NCBI RefSeq assembly: GCF_000003605.2
Contig: NW_003109106.1
Coordinates: forward strand, 1 to 37,729
DNA from: Saccoglossus kowalevskii
Lineage: Eukaryota; Hemichordata; Enteropneusta; Harrimaniidae
Length of the DNA: 37,729 nucleotides
Direction of reading: 5' to 3'
Position 1 is the stretch's first letter. Every line of letters starts with the position of its first letter. Both the position numbers and the translations under genes were made by a program. Shown piece after piece: positions 10,536-21,341 of the stretch. The notes beneath the pieces were generated by a model. The model was not told the DNA's origin and ran no database searches. It saw only the letters and a program-made list of their open reading frames with translations.

Positions 10536-11297
10536 GGCAGTGTTACAGGCAGTGTCACAAACACATTCTTGACATCTGTTTCTGTTATTTTTCATTTCTT
10601 TCGGGAAATACGGGTTTAAAAAGATACTAAGTAAAATACCATAGCGAATTTGCACTTTTGAATTAGATAATTGTAAAATGTATTACGAATACAAAAGGTT
10701 TGAATTTCACTGTCGTTTTTTCAACACTGCATGGCGACAAAACATCAACATGCGAACTATTTAAATCAACCGTCTTTGATCAGCTTTTTATAAATACTCA
10801 CCATGATAATTACCAGAACTTCTACTTCTAGTGTGGCCTAGAAAATGTGGAAAAATAGCAAAAAGCAGACTGACGAAGTGTGCGTGATTGCGCAGTCGAA
10901 AATAACACAATATGCCGGCGGTCGCTGTGTTGTAGGCGTCGATCCTATAATCATAAACTGTATGTAAATGAGCATGTGACGTCACTGTCAACGGTTTCAT
11001 GGTACTCACATATGTAAGAGTATAACTCTCTTTTTTTTCTTTTAAAGTGGCATTGTTTTCCCAAAATAATTAAAACTACGTTGATAATTGCAGTATAACA
11101 CACAGATTATTCATTTACGAAAGGTTCATTCATTTCAACAGAGATACATTGATATTGTATAAATTCTGGTACACTTGACACAGTAAATTACTCATTCGAC
11201 ACATCCCCCCCAGCGTTTTTCTGCACTTCGGGGGTTAACAAAGTCACAGTCCCTATATAAACTATGGAGGAACTGTACCAAAGTCAACCGTTGTAAC

Positions 11298-11301
<4 letters not shown>
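10536..11301. other. probable MIOX upstream region
   Basis: This is the sequence 5' of the MIOX start codon on the minus strand. It has a moderately CpG-containing patch at about 10,850-10,990 and a full CRE palindrome. No coding exon was recognised. Promoter position and transcription start cannot be read from the sequence. Confidence 0.45.
10977..10984. promoter_or_regulatory. CRE-like palindrome TGACGTCA
   Basis: A perfect 8-bp cAMP-response element lies about 440 bp upstream of the MIOX ATG, inside the CpG-containing patch. It could be bound by CREB/ATF-type factors. Use is not shown. Confidence 0.3.

Positions 11302-11366
<65 letters not shown>
11302..11366. repeat. (TA)n dinucleotide tract
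   Basis: About 32 uninterrupted TA units. The apparent Ile-Tyr repeat protein read across it on the minus strand is only this microsatellite. Confidence 0.97.
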
Positions 11367-11369
<3 letters not shown>

Positions 11370-11811
11370 CATGTTTTATAAATTTCAATCACAGCGCGTT
11401 AGCGAATGTATACCGCCCTTACAGAATATCTTCGTGCAACGTCAATGATTGAAGGACACCAACAATGGCTCGTACATATGTACTAAAAATTTGTCACTCT
11501 GCATCCGTTAATTAGCTGGTTTAATTCAACTGCCACTGAAATTTATAAATATTTATTAAAAACACATTTTGTGTCTTGTAAAGCGATTGGGTTTGTGGTT
11601 GTGATATTACTTCCGTAAGCACGAATACGGATACGGCAAATGTAAAATAGCGCATGTAACTTATCAGTACAGATGCGGAAACGGTTTCGCGAAGTGTTTC
11701 AGACGATGGAGCAAAAATAACTGGGAACAGAAGTGCTGAGAAGAAGTGGGAAAGCTTACAGAACTTGAAAGGAAGAGCCCCCATCTATACGGCAAGCCTT
11801 CTTCAGAAATG
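11367..11811. other. no recognised feature
   Basis: Apart from an open but uninformative minus frame at 11521-11784, I see nothing that supports a gene. Confidence 0.5.
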
Positions 11812-13331
11812 TGTTTATTTAATCACTTAACATTCGTTGGTCCAGGAATGGGTGATAATGGATACATTACACACACAAAACAAAACAAAACAAAACAAAA
11901 CAAATCATGAAAAGTGACATGACATACACATACACAGTAAAAGCAACAATTAAAAAGGAAAATGATAGAAAATCCAAGAATTTTGAAAGTCGCTAGATGA
12001 CATCCATGTCAAGGAGGTGTTGCTGTGTAGATTCAAAACAGATATGCAAATATTGGCCTAAAGGAACTGACAGGGATTCATTGCTCAAGATAAATCTGAA
12101 TTTGTCGTCGTGATTTATTTTATTGAAATTTGGGGATATTTTCCTTGCTTCCATAAATAGACTATTTCTGTGTTGGTATTAACAGGGCAAGACATCACAA
12201 AATGTTGTTCATCTTCTATCTCATTTGTGTCACAGAGAAGACATACCCCTTTATTGCGGCAATTAAGTATGGCGCCCTGTTTCATTTTATAAGTGAATGG
12301 TTACTTAAATGAAATTTACTAAGATTTTCCACGATTTCAATGTGTTTAATGTTTGTCAAATAATCCTCTAAACTGTAGGTTCTTAGTTTATTTCTTCCGT
12401 TCCCCTTTCTTCTATTGTCATCATGTACTTCATTTGTCCAGTGTACTGAAAATATATTCTTATTTTTATATCAAAGTTTATTAATTTCGCTGATGTTATT
12501 TGATCATGAGAATATATTAGTTCTTGTTAGCTTGCATCATTAAGAATGGATTTCATTTTTATGTACCATTTGCTCTTCATGTTTCTGTTAAACCAAGAAT
12601 GCCTCATATGAGAGTGTGTTACTGGAGTTGGATATTCTGATCATATATTTAATTGCCTGTTTTTGTATGAAGCAGTGATTTGAGATATTCAAAAGAATGC
12701 GACAGAATGTGGGGTGTATATCTTTACACCTCAATTCAGTGTTTTAGACCTTCTTTCAATTTTTCATTTGGAGTTATATTGAGGCCGAAATAGTTAAATT
12801 GTCTTACGATACCAATGTTTTTGCCTTCGTAGAAGAAAATATTGTTATTTAGAAGTTTATTTGATTTATTAAAAATTATAATTTAAGTTTTTTTCAGTAT
12901 TTACTGTTAAATACCATTTTGAGGTGTACATGGCTAATTTGTCAAAGCAGGTTTGTAAACCTAGTTTTCTATTTTGATAGATCTATGTCGTCAGCTATTT
13001 TTTGTAATAGTTAATAGAGTTGAATCACAACTGTCAACATCAAAACTATCTGGTAGATCGTTAATGAATAAGTTTAATAGATTTGGACTTGAATTGCAGT
13101 CTTGTTTGACAACGAATGTCGATAGGATATCAGTTGTTAATCCAGTGTTAGTTTGAACTTTATACATGGATATGACATTGCTATACATGTTCTTAATTAT
13201 ATTGAACATTTTCTCTGTAACATTGTATTTTAGAAGTTTTGAATTAAGGCCATCATTTATGCCAAACGCTGTCAAACGCCTTTCTTGGGTTTACAAAACA
13301 TGCATAAACTTTATTCGAATTTCTTGTTTGT
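11812..13331 (-). mobile_element. decayed non-LTR retrotransposon (LINE), copy 1
   Basis: The minus strand preserves pieces of a reverse transcriptase in the usual order. They are FVNPRKAFDSVW (motif A region, about 13260-13295, now with a one-base frameshift), YNVTEKMFNIIKNMYSNV, then a region ending NLFINDLPDSF (about 13040). Next come ADDIDLS (YADD box, about 12980-12996) and a downstream KWYLTVNTEK segment. The combination is typical of CR1/Jockey-like LINEs. Stops and frameshifts make it non-functional. The 3' part (11812-11960) matches 29,700-29,830 and contains an AAAAC microsatellite. Confidence 0.8.
11869..11906. repeat. (AAAAC)n microsatellite
   Basis: About six AAAAC units lie within the 3' region of the minus-strand LINE remnant. 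Confidence 0.9.
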
Positions 13332-15024
13332 TCGTTTTTTGTTTCTTTACTTATTAACGATTGTTTTCAAGAGGAAAAGGTTATCTGTTGTTCGTCATTT
13401 TTTTTCTGAAACCAAACTGTTGTTTTGTAAGAATGTTTTTATTTTCAAAGCAAGTTACTAGCCTGGTATTTAAAATGCTATTGAATAGTTTTCCTAGGCA
13501 GCTTGAAATGGCAGAACATAAGGACGAGCATATGGCTAATGTATGGCGCACACTACATGTGCCTATTTTTTATTGCTATTTCGAAAACTATCGAAAAAGA
13601 TAACTATTTAACATAGACCAGTTTGAAGGCATCTTTCCCTGACTGCTTTCGGGTCGTTAATTCCCAGTTGAACTATATTTCATGTAAGATAACAGCTGGA
13701 ATTATTGTGACGTGTCTACATTAACACTATACATTCATTAATCTTCATAGCTTACTACACGGGTATCTCGGGAATGAATTTATTTGGGTCGACCTTCATG
13801 GTTCGATTTGGAATGCCGAATACTTTGTTCGTGTCATTACTATATATGAAGAGTTTCTGTTAGATAAACAATTGACGTCAGAGACACATGGTCAAAATGT
13901 TGTTATCCTCCATGTTAAATACTTGTGACAGTTGTTAAAGATAGGGTTTGACAAACAACTTTATCTCGTGTGTTTTTTGAGTGAAAGTGTAAAAAAATAT
14001 AATCACATCACTCACTATGGAATCACGTGTAACCTATTTCTGCTTATGCCACATCCGCAGTTGCGACATGCAGGCATCTGTGTTCGTAGAATTATAGCTC
14101 ATTTAGGTATTTTCACTGAAGACATTGAGTACCGAATGATTAAACCCCAAGTTACACCTCAGGCTGCACAAATATGTCAAATATGGGGCGTGACCCACAG
14201 TTCTTGGGAACTGGGATGAATAATTGCAATAGTCTAGAAATCACGCGTTTTTTCATAAGGCCATGATAATGCGTATAACGATCTTTTAGATATCAATTCA
14301 GAATATACTTTATTAACCGACGTCCACCGCAGATAACAACATTATGACGGCCCCTACCTGCGGGAACTAGTATGAACCTGTTACGCTTAACGCTGCTGCG
14401 GCAGTGAAATAATGAAAGGAACGTGTCATTTCAAATCAAGGGTGAGGGGAGTGTTTATTTAAATACACAAGGGCGAATCACATAGTCTGTGCACATACTC
14501 TTGGAAATGAAAATGAATAACATAATAGTGAATATAAAAAAAGACTACTACTACACGGAAGATCATAGGTGAAAATAGGTACATAATTTGCTTTTCAGAA
14601 AAACAATGATAAATTTACGCCCCTATTTTACACTATGCAGTCATAGCACCATTTTTTATCCTCAAATCTGAGCCCCCCACTTCCAAATGGTAATCCCTAG
14701 CTGATATATATCTGCAATGCGTACACGTGGTTGTGTGTATAAACATAGTCATAAGACAGCCGAGATATTTACTACATTTGTATTTTTGTTCCAGTGACCT
14801 CACTGCTGTGCCATATTGTTATACTGCGTCACATTAGTGTTGTTACTGTATTTTTATACCACTGAAAAATGTTATAATTTTACACCAAATTATGTAATTT
14901 CTGTTACATTTTGCTTCAGTGATATCAGATTTAAGTTCATTAGTTTTATACAGAACAGCAAACCCCCACCCCTCGCTTCGTGCAATTAACGTTCATTGCC
15001 TTAAAGTTGAAACTGGCAATCACA
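13332..15024. other. intergenic stretch
   Basis: No gene was recognised. One perfect CRE palindrome (TGACGTCA) occurs at 13873-13880. The open frames here (for example 13361-13603 and 13932-14219) show no family motif. Confidence 0.5.
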
Positions 15025-16152
15025 TTAAGGTAGCGGGACTATTATTTGCATACTTGTTTTCATCTTCTAATTGTGACTAAATGACTACAAATAGACCCAG
15101 GAAAGTATATATTTTTAGAATCGCCAGACTTCAAGCTTTTCACAAGTGTATTTTGCATGCCCGTATCTGCATTCTACGACGCGTTACTCAACCAAAGGTG
15201 AAACATTACTTTTTCTGTAAAAAAAATAATTACGCATTTATGCTGGCGATAAGAAGTATTTTTTTCACTTTTCCTAGTTGTTCAATAGTCTGGTAAATTG
15301 AATGTGTCTGGTCAGTTTTATTCAAGCAACGCGTTTTAAAAAATAGTGTGCTGAATTTCAATTACTGTTTTAGTCGCATTGCCCCCAACTCAAACCACAA
15401 CTCGTTGGTAAATAATCGATGAAATAGTTTGTCTGGACACATTCAAGTTCCTCTCACTGTCACCTTAAAGCTGTGAAAATTTGGTGTTAATCCGACGATA
15501 ATAAGTATACGTTATTTTTGTTAAAGACTTTGTATTTTGAAAAACATAAACTCCTAGAAAACGTCCATGAAGTAACAGCAAAGATTTTCAAGCTTGTTTA
15601 TCGGCACAATCAATTTGTTTTCCCATCAAGGTCTGTTTTAACATGAGTAGGGACATCCAAATGTGTAAGGCTATTGGAAACAAAAAAAAATAAAGAAATG
15701 GGATAGCTATAATTGGATAAATTCGGCATATGAAAACACCAAAATCAATGATTTTTTTTTCAGTGGCTGTGTGACCTTGTGTCTGACACATTCATATGCA
15801 AATGACTAATCTGTGAAACAAATAGGGGTGGAGACAAACCACTCAAATGTTTGGAAACACTAATTGTGTGTCAGATAGCTACTGATAACACATCTTAACA
15901 TTGCTTTGTCTTGAGTTTATCTTTGAAACTTGTAGGCACACAGATTAAACCAGCTTACCTGTGTTGTTGATTTTGGAAAACACTACTGAGGCTGCCTTGC
16001 TTCCCTTCAGGAAATCTACATTTTAACCAACTTACATGACATTCTATGTTATGTTGACTTTATCACATGAAAGTTTATGGTGCATTTCATCAATTAATAA
16101 ATAAATGTGAAAATCGTAATTTTCAACACAAATAATAGTCTCGCTACCTTAA
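15025..16152. mobile_element. 1.13-kb TTAA-flanked TIR element (family B, copy 1)
   Basis: TTAA lies at both ends (15025-15028 and 16149-16152). The inner ends are inverted repeats reading GGTAGCGGGACTATTATTTG at the left and GGTAGCGAGACTATTATTTG at the right (reversed), one mismatch in 20. No long ORF exists, so it is non-autonomous. TTAA duplication is the signature of piggyBac and also of Kolobok elements. The right 389 bp recur at 16908-17287. Confidence 0.85.
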
Positions 16153-16665
16153 GCTCTGCATGACACTGATTTGTCAATTTCATTTACCTTTAAGATTTAG
16201 TATAACCAACTGCTGTAATTGATTATGTTTTCTGTGTTTTTTATAGATGAGAATCAAGCAATTATGTGCACATAATCAGAGTTTGGCATTTGATGCTATT
16301 GCTGGATGAGTTCACACACATTATAATATTTTAGTCTGTAACATGCCATACATATAAACACAAACTGAAAAGAAACAGTTGTGAACCACTGTGTGTGATT
16401 AAACCCCCAAAAGGGCAACCAAATTAAGAAATATATTAATTTTTTTTTATGTAAAACTTTGTAGCAATACAGTTCGATCGATAATTTTGCATACATGTGC
16501 AATTAAAGAAGTTGACAAGATGACTCAACAGGTTCATGTGTATCTTAATATGTTCGTCCATGTACTATATAATAGATTATTATAGGGTCTATGGTTTGTC
16601 ATCGTTAGGTAATTTTATGTTTTTTATCAGCATTAGTTTATTCAGTTTTTGTTTTTTGTTAATAG
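16153..16665. other. no recognised feature
   Basis: This AT-rich stretch between a family B element and the exon-like block has no supported feature. Confidence 0.5.
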
Positions 16666-16760
16666 TTGGAATGCTGAACAGAACAGGCAGATAAGAGAAA
16701 AGATTATGGACCAATTAAGATTAAAGTTTGACGACCAATATTTAGAAAACGAGTATCAAT
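16666..16760 (+). CDS. orphan internal exon candidate, unknown gene
   Basis: A pyrimidine-rich tract and AATAG acceptor precede a 95-nt block, and a consensus donor GTAAGTAAAA follows it. With one base before and one after, it reads 31 open codons beginning WNAEQNRQIREKI and ending FDDQYLENEYQ. The composition is charged and helical, unlike random AT-rich translation. The other two frames are less coding-like. I do not recognise the protein and found no partner exons; neighbouring exons could be hidden by the gap at 16858 or lie far away. Confidence 0.45.
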
Positions 16761-16857
16761 GTAAGTAAAAATTTAATTATCAGTTACTGCTTTGCTTATT
16801 GTTGACAATTATACCTGTAACTCAAGAAGTGAACCATATGGTTATTGCTTTGTGGTT

Positions 16858-16907
16858 NNNNNNNNNNNNNNNNNNNNNNNNNNNNNNNNNNNNNNNNNNN
16901 NNNNNNN
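16858..16907. other. assembly gap (50 N)
   Basis: Fifty consecutive N, probably a placeholder of fixed length. It truncates the left side of the second family B copy. Confidence 0.99.
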
Positions 16908-17287
16908 TGGCTGTGTGACTTGTGTCTGACACATTCATATGCAAATGACCAATCTGTGAAACAAATAGGGGCGGAGACAAACCACTCAAATGTTTGGAAA
17001 CACTAATTGTGTGTCAGATAGCTACTGATAACACATCCTAACATTGCTTTGTCTTGAGTTTATCTTTGAAACTTATAGGCACACAGATTAAACCTGTGTT
17101 GTTGATTTTGGAAAACACTACTGAAGCTGCCTTGCTTCCCTTCAGAAAATCTACATTTTAACCAACTTACATGACATTCTATGTTATGTTGACTTTATCA
17201 CATGAAAGTTTATAGTGCATTTCATCAATTAATAAATAAATGTGAAAATCGTAATTTTCAACACAAATAATAGTCTCGCTACCTTAA
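16908..17287. mobile_element. family B element, copy 2 (right part)
   Basis: It is about 98 percent identical to 15764-16152, with roughly eight substitutions plus 1-base and 8-base deletions. It ends at the same TTAA (17284-17287), after which the two copies diverge at once. The shared end at the TIR shows a recent second insertion rather than a tandem assembly duplication. The left part is missing at the gap. Confidence 0.82.
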
Positions 17288-17865
17288 GTTAATTCTATAA
17301 CATTTTGACCAATATACACACAATAACGTTGAAGATGAAAAGTACTTTAATGAATATCTCAACATTCAGGTCACATAGACGGCATTTATTTAACAAGGCA
17401 TAAATTCATATTATTTATTTCGAACCCAGAATTGAGATGGATAAATTTATTTACACTATGATGAGCAACAAACATGTCACTTTCCATAGCTCAACTAAAT
17501 TACAAACAAGTTGCGTAATATTTTCAAGATTTTACTAAAAACCGGTCTGAAATCGTTTACAAATGCAAGTCACCAATAATGTCCGAGCTAAAATAGGGAG
17601 GTATAATCACCGGATCTGTCAGGTCAGCATGACCTTTGACGAAACAAATCGAATAAAATCAGCGCGTGACATGAATGTCACAGGTGTCAGTGTGCATATT
17701 GTAATCACATGATGTTTTTTTATTAAGTGGATCATAAAACGGAACCTCTGGGTGTATTCGTTATCGTGATAAGCTACAAAGTAACAACAACAGTGACACT
17801 CCAATCAATATTTACTTGGGTGTAAACATAGTTCGTTGACCCTTGAATGACATGTTTTTTTTTCT
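17288..17865. other. no recognised feature
   Basis: Intergenic. An open minus frame at 17619-17804 has no recognisable motif. Confidence 0.5.
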
Positions 17866-18405
17866 TTAAGGTAGATGCCTACTCATGATTTCAAAAACCC
17901 AGAATTTATTAATTTTTTAATATATTGTACTTCCAGGCAATATAAGAGTATTGGCTTTAAAAAAATGGGGGTCATCAGGTTAATTTTCGAGAAAATGATA
18001 GTTGTATTTTAGTGGATAGCGGCCATTTTGGCAGTATTATAGTGCTTTTACCATATGTTCCTATGGCAGAGATATTATGTCATATCTCAAATTGTAGGCT
18101 GGTGACATAGGCTGAAAAATAATATTGTTAATGATGGGCTACTTTTTGTTTTCCTGCATTTTTTCAAAAATCTGGGTTTTAAAAAGTGTTGAAAAATGCA
18201 ATTTTTGTTTAACATTCTAAAAATAGCTATTTTTGAACAAAATTAGGACAAGTTTCTCAAAATACGTCACTGTAACACACAATAGATTACTATTTCATGG
18301 TGCCATGGGCCAATAGCTCCATGATTTTACATAATAGACCAATGAACATTATCATGCGATTTATGACCAAATTTCTCAAAAAATATGAGTAGGCCTCTAC
18401 CTTAA
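17866..18405. mobile_element. 540-bp TTAA-flanked TIR element (family C)
   Basis: TTAA lies at 17866-17869 and 18402-18405. The inverted ends read GGTAGATGCCTACTCATG at the left and GGTAGAGGCCTACTCATA at the right (reversed). The first five bases GGTAG equal those of family B, suggesting related transposases. There is no ORF, so it is non-autonomous. Confidence 0.82.
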
Positions 18406-19138
18406 CGAAATTCATTGAAAATTGATATTTTATATAGTACTATTGCTAAAATTTGCGCATAATATTTTCAATAACTTTTACTACTGCCAAGCTACGTAAT
18501 TAGTATGCACTTCGAGACATCACTGTCTGTGCATGCTAAGTTTGAAATGGAACAATTTTGAAAGCTTTAAATCACGCGTAGAGCTCACTCCTGCAAAACA
18601 CTAGTAGCGCCAAACCTTGGCCTCAGGCTAAGGACGACTGACTGCAAAACGTTCCTTCCAAATCGGAAGGCGCCCTCTCGTGCCAATTCCCCACCTCCTT
18701 GAAGTACACCGTGACGAGTTGTGGGAACGACTGACCTAAAACCGTGAATTTATGAAATGAAATAGAAAATAAACAAATGTGTATCATTGTTTACAAAAAC
18801 ACAAGCTTGCTTAAACACAATCATATTCATATATAAATAAATAATGCATTATGATGTATGATATGTAAATAATATAACACACTTTTATGTACGACCCACA
18901 ATTATAAAAATTATAATTCATTGATACCTGGTTTGTAAATAAATGCTGCAACACCGATTGTTTTCATGGAATCTTTATAATTTGTTTATATGTATAAAAT
19001 ATCTCGAATCATGATTAAATAAATATTTCAGTATAGAAGATAAGGTTATTTATAAATAAGAAAGTGTGTATAAAGATAAAACGTTATCTTCGCTAGTCAT
19101 GGTCCGTTTGTTTGTTGGGGGCAATGTAAAAGTCGTAA
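18406..19138. other. intergenic stretch
   Basis: A somewhat GC-richer block at about 18,580-18,740 has no coding potential that I can recognise. The rest is AT-rich. Confidence 0.5.
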
Positions 19139-19303
19139 TTAAAGCGGGGGAGTCGTCGCCTGCGCGTGCGTCAGATGGTCAAAGCATATCATTGTTTACA
19201 AACATGCGTCTACCCATGAGCCTTTGCGTTGTTAGCGTGTGTTATTATCATCGCTTGGGACTCAATTCCCGCGCGTGCGCAGGTGACGACCCTGCCGCTT
19301 TGA
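19139..19303. mobile_element. TTAA MITE family A, copy A1
   Basis: This 165-bp element starts TTAAAGCGGGGGAGTCGTCG. Its right end is the inverse with a few changes, including TTGA in place of TTAA. The inverted repeats extend about 30 bp, through TGCGCGTGCG. It is the most diverged copy of the family in the window. Confidence 0.72.
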
Positions 19304-20816
19304 TTAAAACCGGGATTCGAAATCGCCCTCAACGGCGACTGTAACAATATGAAATTGTGGGAGGTCAAAGTCCCCCTATAGAGTGATCTAAGAGGTCTGT
19401 GTCTCATCATGCTATGATGTCTTCTCATCCCATACGCACCAATCTAGCACACTCATAGCAGAAATAATGTTATAAATGACTATGTACATAATGTTTATTA
19501 GATTATTCAGTGAATAAGGTTGTGAATATGACACGTCTTGTATGTATTATTGAAATAGTTATACTCTTATTGACAAAAGCTAACTTGTGCATTTCGCTAC
19601 ATTCACAGATTGAAATTTCGAAATTTGGTAAGCTGATTCCTGTTGTGATTTTAGAAAGCTCTCTGGTTATTGAAATATTGTAATTAAAGACGCAATATGG
19701 ACGAAAACATATGTTTATTAATACTGTGGTTCGACATTCCATACTGTAGAACAAATCGGATTATAATTTATCATAAACTAAAAATTTTAAGTATCCAGAA
19801 CACACAACAAAATTCTTTGGATGGAAAATAAAAAATACTAATGTACATGTGCATTGATTGTTATTGTACATACCAAAACAACTGGTGCGCATGCGTATTA
19901 GATAATGTCATTTTTTTTTATCAAACAAAAACTCGGATGCGTGCTCCAAGAACAGCAATTCAACGCTACGATAAATCAAAGTCCAATGCATTTATCAACA
20001 TACTTTTCCTATAAATAGCGCCCTCTAGAGATCGAGCTTTTTTGCAAATGAGTGAAAACCATCCGCCAATAACAAATTGCAATGCATGTTTTTCAGAGAT
20101 TTGTTATATTATAAATGACAATTACGTAATAAACTAAACAAAATCGTCTGTTTGGGTGCCACATTTTTACTCGTATGCGTCACAAAAGTGCAAACTATGT
20201 GTATTGTGACATACATGTACACAACATACTATCTCAAATTCTAAAAGATGGTAGTTTCAAATGACATTCAATTTTCAATATGGTTTTATTATATTATGTT
20301 GATCTCAAAACACAGATAAAATAACTGACCTCCGAACTGATTTTTGCACAATACACTGATCAAATCTCCATGGTGATCCATGATTGTCAAGCCATTTACC
20401 ATTGTGTTATATGGTAAAAAGTTTTCACCATATCTCAAAACCTCGTTCGGTTAAATACGGTGTAAAACAGTCTATAGTTATATGTACTTGACAATATGGC
20501 ATATTATCTCAATCAAGATGTTCCAATTTGGCAACAAATAGCGTCACTCACTAAAATACAATCACTTCCCGCAAAATAGGCTGATGACTCCAACTTTGTT
20601 TAAGTCGATATCCTAACATTGACCGGGAGTATACTAGTAATTTAGTGTGAGATGGGTAAATTTACGGTATTTTCATTCAGGGGTAGACACGTCAATATCT
20701 GTTCATGACAGAATTTAAAAGAGTGTTTAGATGGTCTAAATAGCTAGGTAAATAATGACAACTACATGTAAAATAATTCTGCTAACACAATTTTGTTGTG
20801 AGGGAGTATAGTTTTA
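19304..20816. other. intergenic stretch
   Basis: No gene was recognised. An isolated AGCGCCCTCTAGAG word is near 20,017; otherwise this is AT-rich sequence. Confidence 0.5.
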
Positions 20817-20995
20817 CTGTGAAATAGCTGGAATTATTTTTCGCTGACTGACATGTTGGCTGTTTTATAGGAAGTTTATTTTCGCTTATGAGTAGATGGG
20901 TTGAACGTAAAATAAAGGGAAAATGGAATTTTCACTGGATTTTATTGATTTTATTTTATATTTATTTCCTTCAGCGAAAATAGTTAAAATAATGT
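20817..20995. mobile_element. family D MITE, diverged copy 2
   Basis: The left end after a TA reads CTGTGAAATAGCTGGAATTA and leads to TTTTTCGCTGA. The right side carries TTCAGCGAAAATAGTTAAAA. Both resemble the ends of the 9012-9211 element, although the right terminus is eroded. Confidence 0.5.
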
Positions 20996-21341
20996 ACGCT
21001 ACATTGTGTGGATTTCACGCTACGCGTATTGTCCTTCGATCCTGTCATATACTAGTATTTAGAAAGAACTGCTCATGCGCCGTATCGTACATGTACATAC
21101 GCGGCCATTATGTATCTTCCCTCAGATGAAATGCCGTATATGGTAATATTTAAAAGGATGTTGATTTCTCCGATCCTTGGACAAATTGAGAAAGACCACT
21201 GCAATATTTCTGGAAGATTTTAGGAAGATATCTTTGTTGTGTGAGATATTTATCGCAATATATATCGTGTCCTTGCCTGTGGTGCTGTCGGTTTCACTTG
21301 ATCGACATTGTTTCCGCGTTATCAACAAAAGACTGTGCAGT
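20996..21341. other. upstream region of sialyltransferase-like gene 1
   Basis: This is 5' flanking or leader sequence. The frame of the downstream gene stays open back to an ATG at 21177, giving 55 extra residues with another hydrophobic stretch (LLCEIFIAIYIVSLPVVL). I regard this as leader because the shorter start gives the normal length and topology. Confidence 0.45.

Noticed and set aside
11192-11392. Minus-strand ORF with an Ile-Tyr repeat
   Set aside because: It is produced by the (TA)n microsatellite.
15764-17287. Duplicate sequence around the N gap read as a false assembly duplication
   Set aside because: Both copies end at the same TTAA that closes an inverted-repeat element, and unrelated sequence follows at once. 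Two transposon insertions explain this better.
21177-21341. 55-residue N-terminal extension of sialyltransferase-like gene 1
   Set aside because: It adds a second hydrophobic stretch before the anchor and makes the protein longer than the family. The in-frame ATG at 21342 has a better context and gives the usual length and type II topology.
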